Positions 17,204-26,503 of a stretch of 64,000 nucleotides of DNA are shown here, one piece after another. The stretch comes from an uncultured delta proteobacterium. Its GTDB lineage: Bacteria > Myxococcota > Myxococcia > Myxococcales > 40CM-4-68-19. Each line of letters starts with the position of its first letter. Positions within the stretch are counted from its first letter, which is position 1. Position numbers and translations under genes: made by a program. The stretch is taken from positions 40,703 to 104,702 of the forward strand of contig CAIWCD010000034.1 of assembly GCA_903911145.1 (NCBI GenBank). Reading direction: 5' to 3'. The notes beneath the pieces are model-generated. The model searched no databases, was not told where the DNA came from, and worked only from the letters and a program-made list of their open reading frames with translations.

Positions 17204-18469
17204 TCAACGTCCGCGCGAAAGGAGCAGCCACTCCATCGTGATCGTCGAAGTGGCGAGCATCGCAATCATCAGCGCGGGAATTGCGCGCAACTTCTCGTGC
17301 ACGCGCGGAGCCGCCACCAGCGCGGCGCAAAGCACGAGAAGCGACGAGAGCAGGATGTAGCGACCCTGCGGCTGGAAATCGACAAACCAGAGATGGTGCA
17401 GCTCGAGGAGCAGATTCGCCACGACCGCGCCGATGACCCAGAGCAGTTCGCGGCGTGCTCCATCCCGCGCGCGCAACGCGAGCCGAATCGCGCACGCGAC
17501 GCCAATGAGGAAGAGCAGCGCGAAGAGCGCGTAGTGCCAGATCGGCAGGCGCAGACTCATGTTGCCGAAGAGTCCGTACACCGAGGCAGGCATGAGCCGC
17601 ACGAGTTGCAGCAACGCATCGGGGATCTGCGGCCACGTCTTCGGTTTCCAGACGGTGGCAAGGTAGCGCGCGTACGCGTCGAGGCCGAGCGGATCGCCGC
17701 CGAGCTTGTGCGCGTTGAGCGCGAGCGGCGGGACCGCGACGACCAGCAGGATCGCGATTGGCGCGAGCAGTTCGCGTGCGCGGACGCGCTTCTCGATGAG
17801 CGCCCAGGCGATCCAGAGCGCGGTCGGTACGAGCAGAAAGAAGCCGCTCGCCTTCGTGATCAGCACGCCGCCGCAGGCAGCGCCGATCGCGAGCAGGCCC
17901 CGGCCAGACTCGCCGAGGTCCTTCCATCGGGCGAGCGCGAGAGTGAGCGCCGCGCCTGCGCAGATCGTGACCGCATCGGAGTTCACATATGCGCCGAGGA
18001 ACGCCAGCTGTGGATGGAGCGCACAGGCGAGTCCCGCGAGAAGTCCCGCACGCGCGTCGCGAGCAACGCGCGCGACAGTGAGCGCAAGGAGAAGACAGAC
18101 GAGAGTCGACGCGATCGCGCTGCCGAGGCGCGCCCAGAGATAGCCGCGGCCCTCCTCGTGCATGGGTGCGAAGCTCGCGAAGCGATCGCGAAGTCCCAGC
18201 TGCTCGCTGATGCGAAGCATCGCCGCCTGCGCCGCATCCTGGCTCGGCGGGAAGACCGAATAGATGGTCCACGTCTCCTCGGGCCAGCGCAGCAGCTGTC
18301 CATGCGCGAGCGCCTGCACCACGATGAGATGCCCCTGCTCGTCGGGCGCGAAGTTCGGATCGCCCGCGTCGCGCGCGTAGGGAATCGCGCAGAGCGCGAA
18401 GAGCCGCACTGCGAGCGCGAGAGCGGCGATCAACATGAGCGAACCGCGCATCGCCGGAGGAAAAGCCAT
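17204..18469 (-). CDS. Multi-spanning GT-C/DUF2142-like membrane protein
   Basis: 421 aa with about 10-11 hydrophobic segments. After the first membrane segment comes a periplasmic loop with NFAPDEQGHLIVVQALAHG, an acidic motif of the kind that holds the catalytic or metal-binding Asp in GT-C glycosyltransferases (DUF2142/ArnT-like), then alternating helices with DARAGLLAGLACALHPQLAF. Such proteins move sugars from lipid carriers onto glycans or lipids at the outer face of the inner membrane. It stands alone, convergent with the GNAT gene and divergent from the next GNAT gene, 5 kb before the glycan cluster. Exact transfer is unknown. Confidence 0.75.
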   Translation of the reverse strand: MAFPPAMRGSLMLIAALALAVRLFALCAIPYARDAGDPNFAPDEQGHLIVVQALAHGQLLRWPEETWTIYSVFPPSQDAAQAAMLRISEQLGLRDRFASFAPMHEEGRGYLWARLGSAIASTLVCLLLALTVARVARDARAGLLAGLACALHPQLAFLGAYVNSDAVTICAGAALTLALARWKDLGESGRGLLAIGAACGGVLITKASGFFLLVPTALWIAWALIEKRVRARELLAPIAILLVVAVPPLALNAHKLGGDPLGLDAYARYLATVWKPKTWPQIPDALLQLVRLMPASVYGLFGNMSLRLPIWHYALFALLFLIGVACAIRLALRARDGARRELLWVIGAVVANLLLELHHLWFVDFQPQGRYILLSSLLVLCAALVAAPRVHEKLRAIPALMIAMLATSTITMEWLLLSRGR

Positions 18470-18562
18470 GCGCCGCGAGTATCATCGCCGCGGCACTGAA
18501 TGCAGCGGTTCGTGGCGGCTGCGAGGCGCACGCTGCGCGCACGGGATGAATGAGGAGCGTTC

Positions 18563-19117
18563 ATGTTCGAAGAGCAGGGCGAGATCACCATCCGTCGCGC
18601 GGCTCCCGAGGACGATGCGCAGCTCGGCGAGTTGCTCGTGACCGCCTACGTCGCGGGCTACGCGAAGAAGCTCCCGCACATCGTCGTCTCCGAGGCGCGC
18701 AAGCGCGATCTGCGCGCGGTCAGCGACCGTCGCGATGTCGCGATTATCCTCGTCGCGGAGCTGCACGAATCGCGCAACTCCGCTCCCAGCACGGCTCGCA
18801 TCGTCGGCACTGTGGCCATCTGGCCCGCAGGCAAACCCGGCAGCGAAGCCTGGATCGACGGCGCGGTTGATCTGCGCCACCTCGCGACAGCACCCGACCT
18901 GCACGGCCGCGGTCTGTCGAGAATCTTGCTCGATGAGGCCGAGCGCATCGTCCGCGACGAGCTGCGCGCGACGACGATCTGTCTGCACGTGCGCCGCGGT
19001 AACGAGGGCGTTCGCGCGATCTACGAAGCGCGCGGTTACGTTCGCGATGAGTCGGGCGATCTCGAATATCCGGGCGTGTCCCTGATGGCGTTCGCGAAGC
19101 AGCTCTCGATCGAATAG
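18563..19117 (+). CDS. GNAT-family N-acetyltransferase
   Basis: 184 aa, a single GNAT domain. It starts EITIRRAAPEDDAQLGELLV, has WIDGAVDLRHLATAPDLHGR and the acetyl-CoA loop HGRGLSRILLDEA (R-G-x-x-R variant of QxxGxG/A), and ends NEGVRAIYEARGYVRDES as usual. ATG at 18563 has GAGGAG about 7 nt upstream. The acceptor substrate cannot be told. It diverges from the GT-C-like gene across a gap of 93 bp and converges on the CorC-like gene. Confidence 0.85.
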   Translation: MFEEQGEITIRRAAPEDDAQLGELLVTAYVAGYAKKLPHIVVSEARKRDLRAVSDRRDVAIILVAELHESRNSAPSTARIVGTVAIWPAGKPGSEAWIDGAVDLRHLATAPDLHGRGLSRILLDEAERIVRDELRATTICLHVRRGNEGVRAIYEARGYVRDESGDLEYPGVSLMAFAKQLSIE

Positions 19118-19139
19118 CCGACGCCCGAACTGCCGCTCT

Positions 19140-20432
19140 CTACTTCGCCCCCTTCACTGGCGGCGGATTGCTCATTGCGCGGCGGATCTTCACTTCCTTC
19201 ACCCTGCGTGCATCGCGCAGCGCCACGGTGAGCTCGAGCCCGCCGACGAAGAAGCGATCCCCCTGCTGCGGGATCGCGCCCGCGCATGAATTGAGCAGGC
19301 CCGCGAGCGTCTCGAAATCTCCGTCGGGCAGCGCCGCTCCGAGCGCGCGATTGATCTCGTCGATACTCGTCTCGCCCGACAGCTGCACGCTGCCGTCGGG
19401 TCCGAGCGCGAGCGCCTGCTCCTTGCGGTTGTCCTCGTCGGGCAGCTCGCCCACGATCTGCTCGAGGATGTCCTCGATCGTCACCACTCCCGAGAAGCCG
19501 CCGAACTCATCGACCACCAGCGCGAGATGGCTGTGCTTGAGCTGCATCTCCTTGAGCAGCGCGCGCACCGGCATGTTCCACGGCACAAAGAGCGGCGCTC
19601 TCAAGAGGTCCTGCAGCACGAGCAGCGAGGGATGCGCGAGGAGCGGAATCACGTCCTTCGTGTGCAAGACGCCCGTCACATGATCGAGGCTGCCGTCGTA
19701 GACCGGCATGCGCATGTGGCCCTCTTCCGAGAGCAGATCGATCACCTGCTGCGGAGTTGCATCGAGCGGTACGCCGACCACGCGCGTGCGCGGGACCATC
19801 ACCTCCTTCGCGGTGCGCCCGGCGAATGCGAACAGGCCATGGATCATTTCGGGCGGCGGCGCGCTCGAGCTGCCGCGCGCCTCCTCGCTCAGGATGCGTT
19901 CGATCATCTCGAGCGGTGGGGGCGGCGGCGTATAGCGGGCCTGCGCTCCTCGGCGCATCAGCAGGCGATCGGCGATCCGCAACAGCGCCGTGACGGGAGG
20001 GCGAAGCAGGCGGCAGATCGGATAGGCGATGGGCGCGAGCGCGAGCGCCCAGGAGAGCGGCTCGTCGGCTGCGAGCGAGACGGGAATGAGATCGAGCGCG
20101 AGCGCCGCGGCTCCGGCGAAGAGCGCGGCAAGCAGCGTCAGCGGAATGCGTCCCGCCGGTGCCAGCAGCGCCGTTCCTGCGAAGAGCGGCCCCATCGCCA
20201 GTGCGCTCGCGACCGCTGCGAATGCGAGCAGGCCGCTCGATGCGCCGCGCAGTGCAGCCGCGGTCGGCTCGGGATGCTTCTTCAGATCGCGCACCCAACG
20301 CAGGCCCAGCTTGACCGAGAGCGAGTCAGCGCGCCGCAGATCCTCTTCGCCGACCGCGAGCAAGGCGGAATCAGCGGCTTGCAGGACGGCGCGCCCGATC
20401 AGTGCGGCGGCGGCAGCGGGAAGTTCGAACAT
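19140..20432 (-). CDS. CBS-domain CorC/HlyC-family membrane protein
   Basis: 430 aa from ATG 20432 (MFELPAAAAALIGRAVLQAA). The N-terminus has about four membrane segments as in the CNNM/DUF21 domain (to about residue 190). The cytoplasmic CBS pair follows (about 205-330), with MVPRTRVVGVPLDATPQQV, MRMPVYDGSLDHVTGVLHTK and HLALVVDEFGGFSGVVTIED, which is the family's VVDEFGG signature. A CorC_HlyC domain (about 345-425) ends the protein. Relatives take part in Mg2+/Co2+ efflux or were first named hemolysins; a cation role is more likely. The frame extends to 20474 but the extra 14 residues do not look like family sequence. Confidence 0.88.
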   Translation of the reverse strand: MFELPAAAAALIGRAVLQAADSALLAVGEEDLRRADSLSVKLGLRWVRDLKKHPEPTAAALRGASSGLLAFAAVASALAMGPLFAGTALLAPAGRIPLTLLAALFAGAAALALDLIPVSLAADEPLSWALALAPIAYPICRLLRPPVTALLRIADRLLMRRGAQARYTPPPPPLEMIERILSEEARGSSSAPPPEMIHGLFAFAGRTAKEVMVPRTRVVGVPLDATPQQVIDLLSEEGHMRMPVYDGSLDHVTGVLHTKDVIPLLAHPSLLVLQDLLRAPLFVPWNMPVRALLKEMQLKHSHLALVVDEFGGFSGVVTIEDILEQIVGELPDEDNRKEQALALGPDGSVQLSGETSIDEINRALGAALPDGDFETLAGLLNSCAGAIPQQGDRFFVGGLELTVALRDARRVKEVKIRRAMSNPPPVKGAK

Positions 20433-20468
20433 GGCCGCATTGATCGTAGCGCCTTTCTCGCGCCAGAA

Positions 20469-20505
20469 AAGCAAATGCGCCGTTTGCTTGCTTCGAGAAG
20501 CAAGC
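20469..20505 (+). promoter_or_regulatory. Two overlapping, mutually exclusive hairpins before purS
   Basis: AAGCAAA (20469-20475) pairs with TTTGCTT (20483-20489), and GCTTGCTT (20486-20493) pairs with AAGCAAGC (20498-20505) around a CGAG loop. The TTTGCTT and GCTTGCTT strands share 20486-20489, so only one hairpin can form at a time. They lie 21 bp before the purS start. The first repeat, GCAAA-N7-TTTGC, also resembles half sites of purine-repressor operators. Function is inference. Confidence 0.45.
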
Positions 20506-20525
20506 GGCGTCTAGCCTGCGCGACG

Positions 20526-20789
20526 ATGAAAGCCCGCGTGGTGGTGACCCTGAAGCGCTCCGTGCTCGACCCTCAAGGCCTGGCCGTCTCGCGCGCGCTT
20601 GGCTCGCTCGGTTTCGCCGAGGTGCAGGGGGTGCGGCTCGGCAAGATCATCGAGCTCGATCTCGACGAAAAGGACGCCGCACGTGCCCGCGAGCGCCTTG
20701 CTTCGATGTGCGAGAAGCTGCTCGCGAACACCGTCATTGAAGAGTACCGGATCGAATCGATCGACGGCGCGCCCGTCGCGAACAGCTAG
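20526..20789 (+). CDS. purS: Phosphoribosylformylglycinamidine synthase subunit PurS
   Basis: 87 aa, the usual size of PurS, the small subunit that links PurL and PurQ in FGAM synthase (fourth step of purine synthesis). Family sequence is clear: VTLKRSVLDPQGLAVSRALG, then VRLGKIIELDLD and LANTVIEEYRIE at the C-terminus. ATG 20526 is the only start that fits; a longer open frame upstream runs antisense to the CorC gene. purQ begins 12 bp downstream. purL is not in the window, so the large subunit must lie elsewhere. Confidence 0.95.
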   Translation: MKARVVVTLKRSVLDPQGLAVSRALGSLGFAEVQGVRLGKIIELDLDEKDAARARERLASMCEKLLANTVIEEYRIESIDGAPVANS

Positions 20790-20801
20790 GCGGGATCGAA
20801 G

Positions 20802-21494
20802 ATGATGTTCGCCATCGTCGTCTTCCCCGGCAGCAACTGCGACCACGACGTCTATCACGTGGCCAAGCACGTCCTCGGACGCGCGGCGCGCTACATCTGG
20901 CACAAGGATCGCGATCTGCGCGGCGCGGATGTCGTCGTGCTGCCCGGCGGATTCTCGTACGGCGACTACCTGCGTACGGGAGCGATCGCGCGCTTCTCTC
21001 CGGTGATGGAAGAGGTTCGCAAGTTCGCCAACCGCGGTGGACACGTCATCGGCATCTGCAACGGCTTCCAGATCCTGCTCGAGGCGGGGCTTCTGCCGGG
21101 CGCGATGCGGCGCAACGATTCGCTCAAGTACGTCTGCCGCGACGTGCACATCAAGGTGGAAAATCCCATGACGCCGTGGACGCGCAAGTACGCCAAGGGC
21201 GAGACGGTGCGCATCCCGATCGGGCACGGCGATGGCAACTACTTCATCGACGACGACGGACGAAAGCGCCTCGAAGATCAGAATCAGATCGCGTTCCGCT
21301 ACGTCTCAGCGAGCGGCGCGCGCGGAGAAGCTGGCGCGAATCCGAACGGGTCGCTCGGTGACATCGCCGGCATCACCAACGCACGCGGCAATGTGATCGG
21401 GATGATGCCGCATCCGGAGCGGCTCGCGGAAAAAGCGCTGGGCGGCGACGACGGAGTCCGGCTCTTCGAAAGCATCATCGAGGCGGTCGAGTGA
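20802..21494 (+). CDS. purQ: Phosphoribosylformylglycinamidine synthase subunit PurQ (glutaminase)
   Basis: 230 aa class-I glutamine amidotransferase that supplies ammonia for FGAM synthesis. The nucleophile is Cys86 in [13 protein letters not shown]; the oxyanion loop is [18 protein letters not shown], and the catalytic His and Glu lie in [10 protein letters not shown] near the C-terminus. The N-terminal [14 protein letters not shown] is typical of PurQ. It follows purS closely and its TGA overlaps the GTG of the next gene, so the downstream envelope protein and regulator may share its transcript. Confidence 0.95.
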   Translation: MMFAIVVFPGSNCDHDVYHVAKHVLGRAARYIWHKDRDLRGADVVVLPGGFSYGDYLRTGAIARFSPVMEEVRKFANRGGHVIGICNGFQILLEAGLLPGAMRRNDSLKYVCRDVHIKVENPMTPWTRKYAKGETVRIPIGHGDGNYFIDDDGRKRLEDQNQIAFRYVSASGARGEAGANPNGSLGDIAGITNARGNVIGMMPHPERLAEKALGGDDGVRLFESIIEAVE

Positions 21495-22126
21495 GCGAGC
21501 GGTTCACGAGTCTCTCGCGTCGCCGAATCGTTGGGATAGCAATCATTGGCATAGCAATCATCTCACCGCTCCGGGCTGCGCGCGCGGCACCGCCCGACGT
21601 GCGCCTCGCGCTCCCGGTGGGAACGCCGCGCATCGAGAGGGTCGACGAGAGCTTCACTGCGGTGCTCTCGGACGACGACGCGATCGTTCACGCCGAGCTG
21701 CTTCCCTCGGGCGAGCTGCTGCTCGAACCGCGCGCCCCCGGGACCGTGCGCGTGCTGCTCTTCGCGACACGGCTCGTGCGCGCGCTCGAGATCTCCGCCT
21801 CCGTGCCGCTTCCCGCGATCGATCCCGCGCCCGCCGGGCTGTGCGCGAAGCCGCGGATCACGCCGAGCTGCTACGCCGCATGGCGCTTGCATCTGCAGCA
21901 CCTTCCCGCAGCCGACGCGCCGCCGATCGAGTTCGAGATCGAGGGTGTTCAAGAGCAGATCCGGCAGGCGCAGTCCGCGCTCACCCGGGCGGGGCTGACG
22001 AAGATCTCGCTTGCGGTCAGCTCGTCCGGCGTGCGGCTCAAGGGAGTCGCGGATCCCAGCGAGGAGCGGCGCGCGCTGCAGACCATCTGGCCGTGGCTGC
22101 TCGGCCCGCTGCGGATCGATCGATGA
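21491..22126 (+). CDS. Exported protein with pilus/secretin N-terminal-like domain
   Basis: 211 aa. A signal peptide ([20 protein letters not shown]) leads into [26 protein letters not shown] and [16 protein letters not shown], which resembles the domain at the N-terminus of CpaC/RcpA-type pilus secretins (PF13629-like), where the G-T is conserved. The second half ([39 protein letters not shown]) resembles a BON-like fold. No secretin barrel follows, so it is a free-standing periplasmic version. GTG 21491 overlaps the purQ stop, and its own stop overlaps the FHA-sigma54 gene, suggesting co-translation of a periplasmic factor with a regulator. Assignment is tentative. Confidence 0.6.
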   Translation: MSERFTSLSRRRIVGIAIIGIAIISPLRAARAAPPDVRLALPVGTPRIERVDESFTAVLSDDDAIVHAELLPSGELLLEPRAPGTVRVLLFATRLVRALEISASVPLPAIDPAPAGLCAKPRITPSCYAAWRLHLQHLPAADAPPIEFEIEGVQEQIRQAQSALTRAGLTKISLAVSSSGVRLKGVADPSEERRALQTIWPWLLGPLRIDR

Positions 22127-23475
22127 CGGACGTGCGCACACGCGTGAAGCTGCGCAAGTGTCGGCTGATCGTCCAGAGCGGGCCTGGCGCGGGTCGCGAG
22201 CTCGTCAGCGACAAGGAGCGCCTGCGCATCGGAAACGCGCGGGTGCTGCCCGGGCACAACGACAGCGGCAACGATCTCGCGCTCGATGATCGCAAGCTCT
22301 CCCGTGCCCACTGCGAGATCACGCGCACGAGCGCCGGATACGACCTGATCGATCTCGACTCGGCGGGCGGCACGTTCCTCGACGGCGCGCGCGTTTCGCA
22401 GGCCAGCCTCAGACCCGGCATGACGATCGCGGTCGGCGATTCGACGATTCTCTTCTCGCCGCTCGAGGAGGAGATCGTCGTCGAGACCGAGCGCGCCGGC
22501 GCGTTCGCGGGGATGGTCGGCAGCTCGCTGCAGATGCGCCAGATCTTCGGGCTGCTCAAGAAGGTCGCGCCGATGGACGTCTCGGTGCTCATCTCTGGCG
22601 AGACCGGCACGGGCAAGGAGCTCGTCGCGCGCGCGCTGCACAAGGAGAGCTCGCGCAAGGGGCCGTTCGTGGTGCTCGACTGCGGCTCGATCCCGGAGAA
22701 CCTGATCGAGAGCGAGCTGTTCGGTCATGAGAAGGGCGCGTTCACGGGTGCCATCGCCTCGCGCGAGGGCGCGTTCGAGCGCGCGATGGGCGGCACGATC
22801 TTCCTCGACGAGATCGGCGAGCTGCGCCTCGACATGCAGCCACGGCTCCTGCGTGTGCTGGAGAATCGCGAGGTGCGGCGCGTCGGCGGCAACGATGTGA
22901 TCGATGTCGATTGCCGCATCGTCGCCGCGACCAATCGCGACCTTGCGCACGAGGTGCAGGCGGGGCGCTTCCGCGAAGATCTCTTCTTCCGACTCAACGT
23001 GATCAACGTACCGTTGCCCGCGCTGCGCCAGCGTCCGGAAGACATCGTGCGCATCTTCGAGAACGCGCTCTCGGCTCCCGATGTGGTCGAGCGCTATGGC
23101 CGCAAGCAGCTCACGCTGCCCGCCGCGCGCGTGCTCTCCGACTATCGGTGGCCGGGCAACGTGCGCGAGCTGATGAACGTCGTCAGCCACGCGCTGACGT
23201 TTGCGGACGGGCCGACCATCGACGTGCAGGAGCTCCCCACGCGGCTGACGGGTGCGCCGCGCAGGGCCCCGGTGCCGCTCAATGAGCATCTCGGTTTTCA
23301 CGAGGCGAAGGAGCAGCTGCTGGAGAATTTCGAGAGGGAATATCTCTCGGCGCTGCTGCGCAGATGCGAGGGGAACATCAGCCGCGCAGCGCGCGAGAGC
23401 GGGCTGCACCGCAAGAGCATCGAGCGGCTCTTGAAGAAGCACGGGATCGCGGCGCGAGAGCTGGCGGATCGGTGA
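22123..23475 (+). CDS. FHA-domain sigma54-dependent transcriptional activator
   Basis: 450 aa. An N-terminal FHA domain (about 10-105: [42 protein letters not shown]) binds phosphothreonine and replaces the usual receiver domain. The AAA+ domain (about 125-360) has Walker A GETGTGKE, the sigma54-contacting GAFTGA loop, Walker B GGTIFLDE and the arginine-rich [19 protein letters not shown] Fis-type HTH ends the protein ([20 protein letters not shown]). FHA activators of this type are abundant in myxobacteria and are expected to respond to Ser/Thr kinases. ATG 22123 overlaps the preceding TGA; the longer open frame upstream is out of frame with that gene and is rejected. The target promoters are not visible here. 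Confidence 0.93.
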   Translation: MTDVRTRVKLRKCRLIVQSGPGAGRELVSDKERLRIGNARVLPGHNDSGNDLALDDRKLSRAHCEITRTSAGYDLIDLDSAGGTFLDGARVSQASLRPGMTIAVGDSTILFSPLEEEIVVETERAGAFAGMVGSSLQMRQIFGLLKKVAPMDVSVLISGETGTGKELVARALHKESSRKGPFVVLDCGSIPENLIESELFGHEKGAFTGAIASREGAFERAMGGTIFLDEIGELRLDMQPRLLRVLENREVRRVGGNDVIDVDCRIVAATNRDLAHEVQAGRFREDLFFRLNVINVPLPALRQRPEDIVRIFENALSAPDVVERYGRKQLTLPAARVLSDYRWPGNVRELMNVVSHALTFADGPTIDVQELPTRLTGAPRRAPVPLNEHLGFHEAKEQLLENFEREYLSALLRRCEGNISRAARESGLHRKSIERLLKKHGIAARELADR

Positions 23476-23542
23476 GCCGCGAGGCCGCGCGCGGCAAGAG
23501 GATCCAGGACATGTCCGGCCTGCTGGTCCCTGAACAGATGCG

Positions 23543-24217
23543 TCAGCGCGTGCGCTTCAAGTAGTCGTCGCCCGGACCGCGCGTCCGGATCGATCGGGCC
23601 GGCGTTCCGTAGGCCACCGTGAACGAGGCGATGTCGTGGAGAGCAGTCGCGCTCGCCCCGAGGACGGTCTGCTCGCCGATGGTCACGCCCTGGAGCACGA
23701 CCGCACCGATCCCGATCGCAGAGTGGGCGCCGATTCGACAGTTGCCTCCCGTGCTGGCGCGCGGAGCGAGGCTGGCGAACTCGCCCATGATCGAATCGTG
23801 ATCGAGCGAAGCGTTGGTGTTGACGATGCAGAACGCGCCGACGCTGCAGCCGGGCCCGACGGATGCGCCGGCCATGACAACCGCGCCCTCGCCGAGTTCC
23901 ACCTGGCGGGCGATGTTCGCGCGAGGATGCACAGCGCGCACGAACGGGAGGTCCGGGCACGCCGCGCGAATCTGCGAGACCACCGTCGCGCGTACGTGGT
24001 TGTCGCCGATCGCCACCAGCGCGCCCGCGAGCTCGTGGCGTGAGCGCAGCTGCGCAAGATCCTCCTCCTGCCCCAGCACCGGATAGCCGAGCGTCTCCTC
24101 GCCGCGGCGGCGGAAGCGATCGAGCAGCCCGACGATGCGGTAGCGCCCTTCGCGCTCGACGACGTCGATGACGACCTTGGCGTGCCCGGATGAGCCGACG
24201 ATGACGAGGTTCTCCAT
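23543..24217 (-). CDS. NeuD/PglD-family sugar O- or N-acyltransferase
   Basis: 224 aa. The N-terminus ENLVIVGSSGHAKVVIDVVE is the PglD/NeuD nucleotide-sugar binding domain (GASGHAKVV type). The C-terminal half is a left-handed beta helix of hexapeptide repeats (IGAHSAIGIGAVVLQGVTIG, EQTVLGASATALHD), where acetyl-CoA binds; the catalytic His is expected at ISIRAVHPRANIA/FVRAVHPRA. ATG 24217 has AAGGAG 5 nt upstream. With the DegT aminotransferase in the same strand, it probably acetylates a 4-amino sugar nucleotide. It is the last gene of the minus-strand half of the glycan cluster. Confidence 0.88.
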   Translation of the reverse strand: MENLVIVGSSGHAKVVIDVVEREGRYRIVGLLDRFRRRGEETLGYPVLGQEEDLAQLRSRHELAGALVAIGDNHVRATVVSQIRAACPDLPFVRAVHPRANIARQVELGEGAVVMAGASVGPGCSVGAFCIVNTNASLDHDSIMGEFASLAPRASTGGNCRIGAHSAIGIGAVVLQGVTIGEQTVLGASATALHDIASFTVAYGTPARSIRTRGPGDDYLKRTR

Positions 24218-24269
24218 GCCCTTCTCCTTATCGTGCGTGCCATCGCCTGCGTGCATCCATGCTGCGCGA

Positions 24270-25520
24270 CTACGCGGCCGTGCTGCGTCCGACGGTGAGT
24301 CTGATCAGCAGCGCGAGGTTGATCACTGCCAGCAAGACCTGCGCGGTCAGCGAGGCGAGCGCCGCGCCGAATGCTCCCTGCGCCGGAATCCACCAGAGCG
24401 CCAGCAGCGCGTTGAGCAGCGTCGCGGCGAGCATCGCCAGCGAGCCAGCGACAAAGAGTCCGCGCGAAACCCACTGTGGCGACATCACCGCGATCGGAAC
24501 CTGCAGCAGAAGCGACCAGAGCAACAGATTGAGCGGAGCGCCCGCGCCCGCGTAGTCGTTGCCGAGCAGCAGCGGCACCAGCTGCGGGACGATCAGCTGG
24601 CCCACCGCGATCGCGACGAGCGACACCGCGCAGAGCCAGGGCAGGAGCTTGCGACCCGATGCCAGCGCGGCATCGGCTCCATCGCTTCCAACGCGCGCCA
24701 CCAGCTCGGCCGAGACCGCCTGCGCGAGGAGCAGCGGCACGCTCGACAGATCGTTGGCGAGCGAGAAAAAGCCCGTCTGCGTGGGGCCATGGAAGCGCTG
24801 CAGCAGCAGGATATTGATCGTGGTCACCCAGGAGAGACCAAGCGTGCCGATGTGCAGCCGCAGCCCCGCCTCGAGCAGTGGGCGCAAGGAGCTCCACTGC
24901 GCGCGCAGCGGGCCTTCGCGCCGCTGATGGAGCGCGTGCAGCGAGAGACCGACGAGCACCAGCTGCGCCGCGAGCGCTGCGGCGAGCGCGCCGCCGATGC
25001 CCAGATGCAGCACGACGATGGCGAGAGCAGCCGCGCTCAGCCCGACCGCGCGGGACACGAGCAGCGCGCGGTTGTAGCTCGGTAGGATGTCCGCAGCCGG
25101 CAGCAGCGCCGACAGGTACTGGTCCACGAGCAGAAGAGGGAGCATCGCCGCGCCAAGCAGGCAGGGCACGAGGCCCAGCCCCGCGAGCGGACCACCTGAC
25201 GGAAGCAGGCTCGAGAGCGCGCTCAGCAGCCAGCCGAGCGCAGTCAACGCCGCCGCGGCCGCGAGAAGTCCTCCCAGTGTCTCTGCGATCCAGGCGCGAC
25301 CACGGGTGTTGGCTGCTCGATGAACCGCCGCCTGCCCCAGGCTGAGCGAGCCGAACGCGCAGAGGAGAAAGAACCAGGAGTTGATTGCCGCGACCTCGCC
25401 GCGTCCCTGCGGGCCGAGCCAGCGGGCGGCGAGAATCATCGTCACCGAGGAGAGGGCGAGCGCGCCCAGCCTCAGTCCGGTGGTGCGGGCGACGCGGCCG
25501 ACGAGCGCGGAGAGCTCCAT
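24270..25520 (-). CDS. Wzx-like polysaccharide flippase (MOP superfamily)
   Basis: 416 aa with about 12-13 hydrophobic segments, the size and topology of Wzx/RfbX flippases that move lipid-linked sugar units across the inner membrane. The N-terminus GALALSSVTMILAARWLGPQ with GRGEVAAINSWFFLLCAFGS is typical (AR.LGP..yG). ATG 25520 begins 9 bp before the end of the upstream GT2 gene region, and the longer open frame to 26435 only overlaps that GT2 gene antisense-free and is not real. It sits between NeuD-like and GT2 genes. Confidence 0.85.
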   Translation of the reverse strand: MELSALVGRVARTTGLRLGALALSSVTMILAARWLGPQGRGEVAAINSWFFLLCAFGSLSLGQAAVHRAANTRGRAWIAETLGGLLAAAAALTALGWLLSALSSLLPSGGPLAGLGLVPCLLGAAMLPLLLVDQYLSALLPAADILPSYNRALLVSRAVGLSAAALAIVVLHLGIGGALAAALAAQLVLVGLSLHALHQRREGPLRAQWSSLRPLLEAGLRLHIGTLGLSWVTTINILLLQRFHGPTQTGFFSLANDLSSVPLLLAQAVSAELVARVGSDGADAALASGRKLLPWLCAVSLVAIAVGQLIVPQLVPLLLGNDYAGAGAPLNLLLWSLLLQVPIAVMSPQWVSRGLFVAGSLAMLAATLLNALLALWWIPAQGAFGAALASLTAQVLLAVINLALLIRLTVGRSTAA

Positions 25521-25528
25521 GCGTTCGA

Positions 25529-26503
25529 CTAGCTCCCGGCCAGCAGCACGCGCAGCGACTGCAGGCGCAGATAGGCCTGCGTCACGGCGCGCGCAAATCG
25601 CGGGGCCGCGCGCAGCCGCAGCAGGAATCGATGGTGCGGTCCAACGCTGGGCAGCGCCCGCGTGCTGTCGATCAGTTCGCGAAACCGATCGAACGAGCCC
25701 TCGGCCAGATGGCGCGCTGCGAGTGCGTAGATGAGTCGCGCCTGCGCGTGGAGCACCGCACTCTCCGACACGCCGTGCAGCGCGCGCGCTCTCTCGAGTG
25801 TGCGCAGCTGCTCCTCGTGATGCGCCTGCGCGCGAATGAGATCTCCAGCGGTGAACGCCGCCGCGTGCTTTCGATAGTCGCCGAGCAGCTCGTCGAGAAA
25901 CGCGATGCGGCCGTGGCGCGCGTTCTCGATGGTGAGCGGCCAGTCGAGGATGTGCGGCGCGTCCGCAGGCAGCCACTCGAGCGGCTGCGACGACCGACGC
26001 CACATCTTCGAGCTGTGGCCATAGACCATCCCGTGTCGGACGAGATCGTCGAGCGTTTCGATGCGCGGCGCTCCTGGCGGAGTCAGCTTCCCGCGCGAGC
26101 GACCGCTCGGCCAGTCGAAGACGTGCAGGTTGGTGAAGAGCACTGCGACGTCGGGATGTGCATCGAGATGGGCGACCTGCTTCTGCAGCCGGCCGGGCCG
26201 CATCCTGTCGTCGCCGTCGAGGTTCGCCAGATATTTGCCGCGGCATGCCTCCAGCACGCGCCGCCAGTTCTCGAACACGCCGAGATTCTTCTCCGCAAGC
26301 AGCGCGCGGATCCTCCCAGGGAACCGCGCCGCGTACTCTTCGACGATCGCGCGCGTCCCGTCGGTCGAGCAGTCTTCGCCGACGACGATCTCGAACGGAA
26401 AATCGGTGACCTGCGCCAGCGCGCTCTCGAGGCACTCGCGGATGAACGGCGCATGGTTGTAGGTGACGATCCCCACGCTGACCTTCGGGGCCACAGCGCT
26501 CAT
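25529..26503 (-). CDS. Family 2 glycosyltransferase
   Basis: 324 aa. A GT-A fold covers about 8-210: VSVGIVTYNHAPFIRECLES, FEIVVGEDCSTDGTRAIV and the metal site LANLDGDDRMRP (DxD-like DGDD). Sugar-nucleotide specificity cannot be told; the rest of the protein is helical and probably cytoplasmic or peripheral. ATG 26503 overlaps the DegT stop (ATGA). It probably adds one sugar to the lipid-linked unit that the neighbouring flippase exports. Confidence 0.88.
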   Translation of the reverse strand: MSAVAPKVSVGIVTYNHAPFIRECLESALAQVTDFPFEIVVGEDCSTDGTRAIVEEYAARFPGRIRALLAEKNLGVFENWRRVLEACRGKYLANLDGDDRMRPGRLQKQVAHLDAHPDVAVLFTNLHVFDWPSGRSRGKLTPPGAPRIETLDDLVRHGMVYGHSSKMWRRSSQPLEWLPADAPHILDWPLTIENARHGRIAFLDELLGDYRKHAAAFTAGDLIRAQAHHEEQLRTLERARALHGVSESAVLHAQARLIYALAARHLAEGSFDRFRELIDSTRALPSVGPHHRFLLRLRAAPRFARAVTQAYLRLQSLRVLLAGS

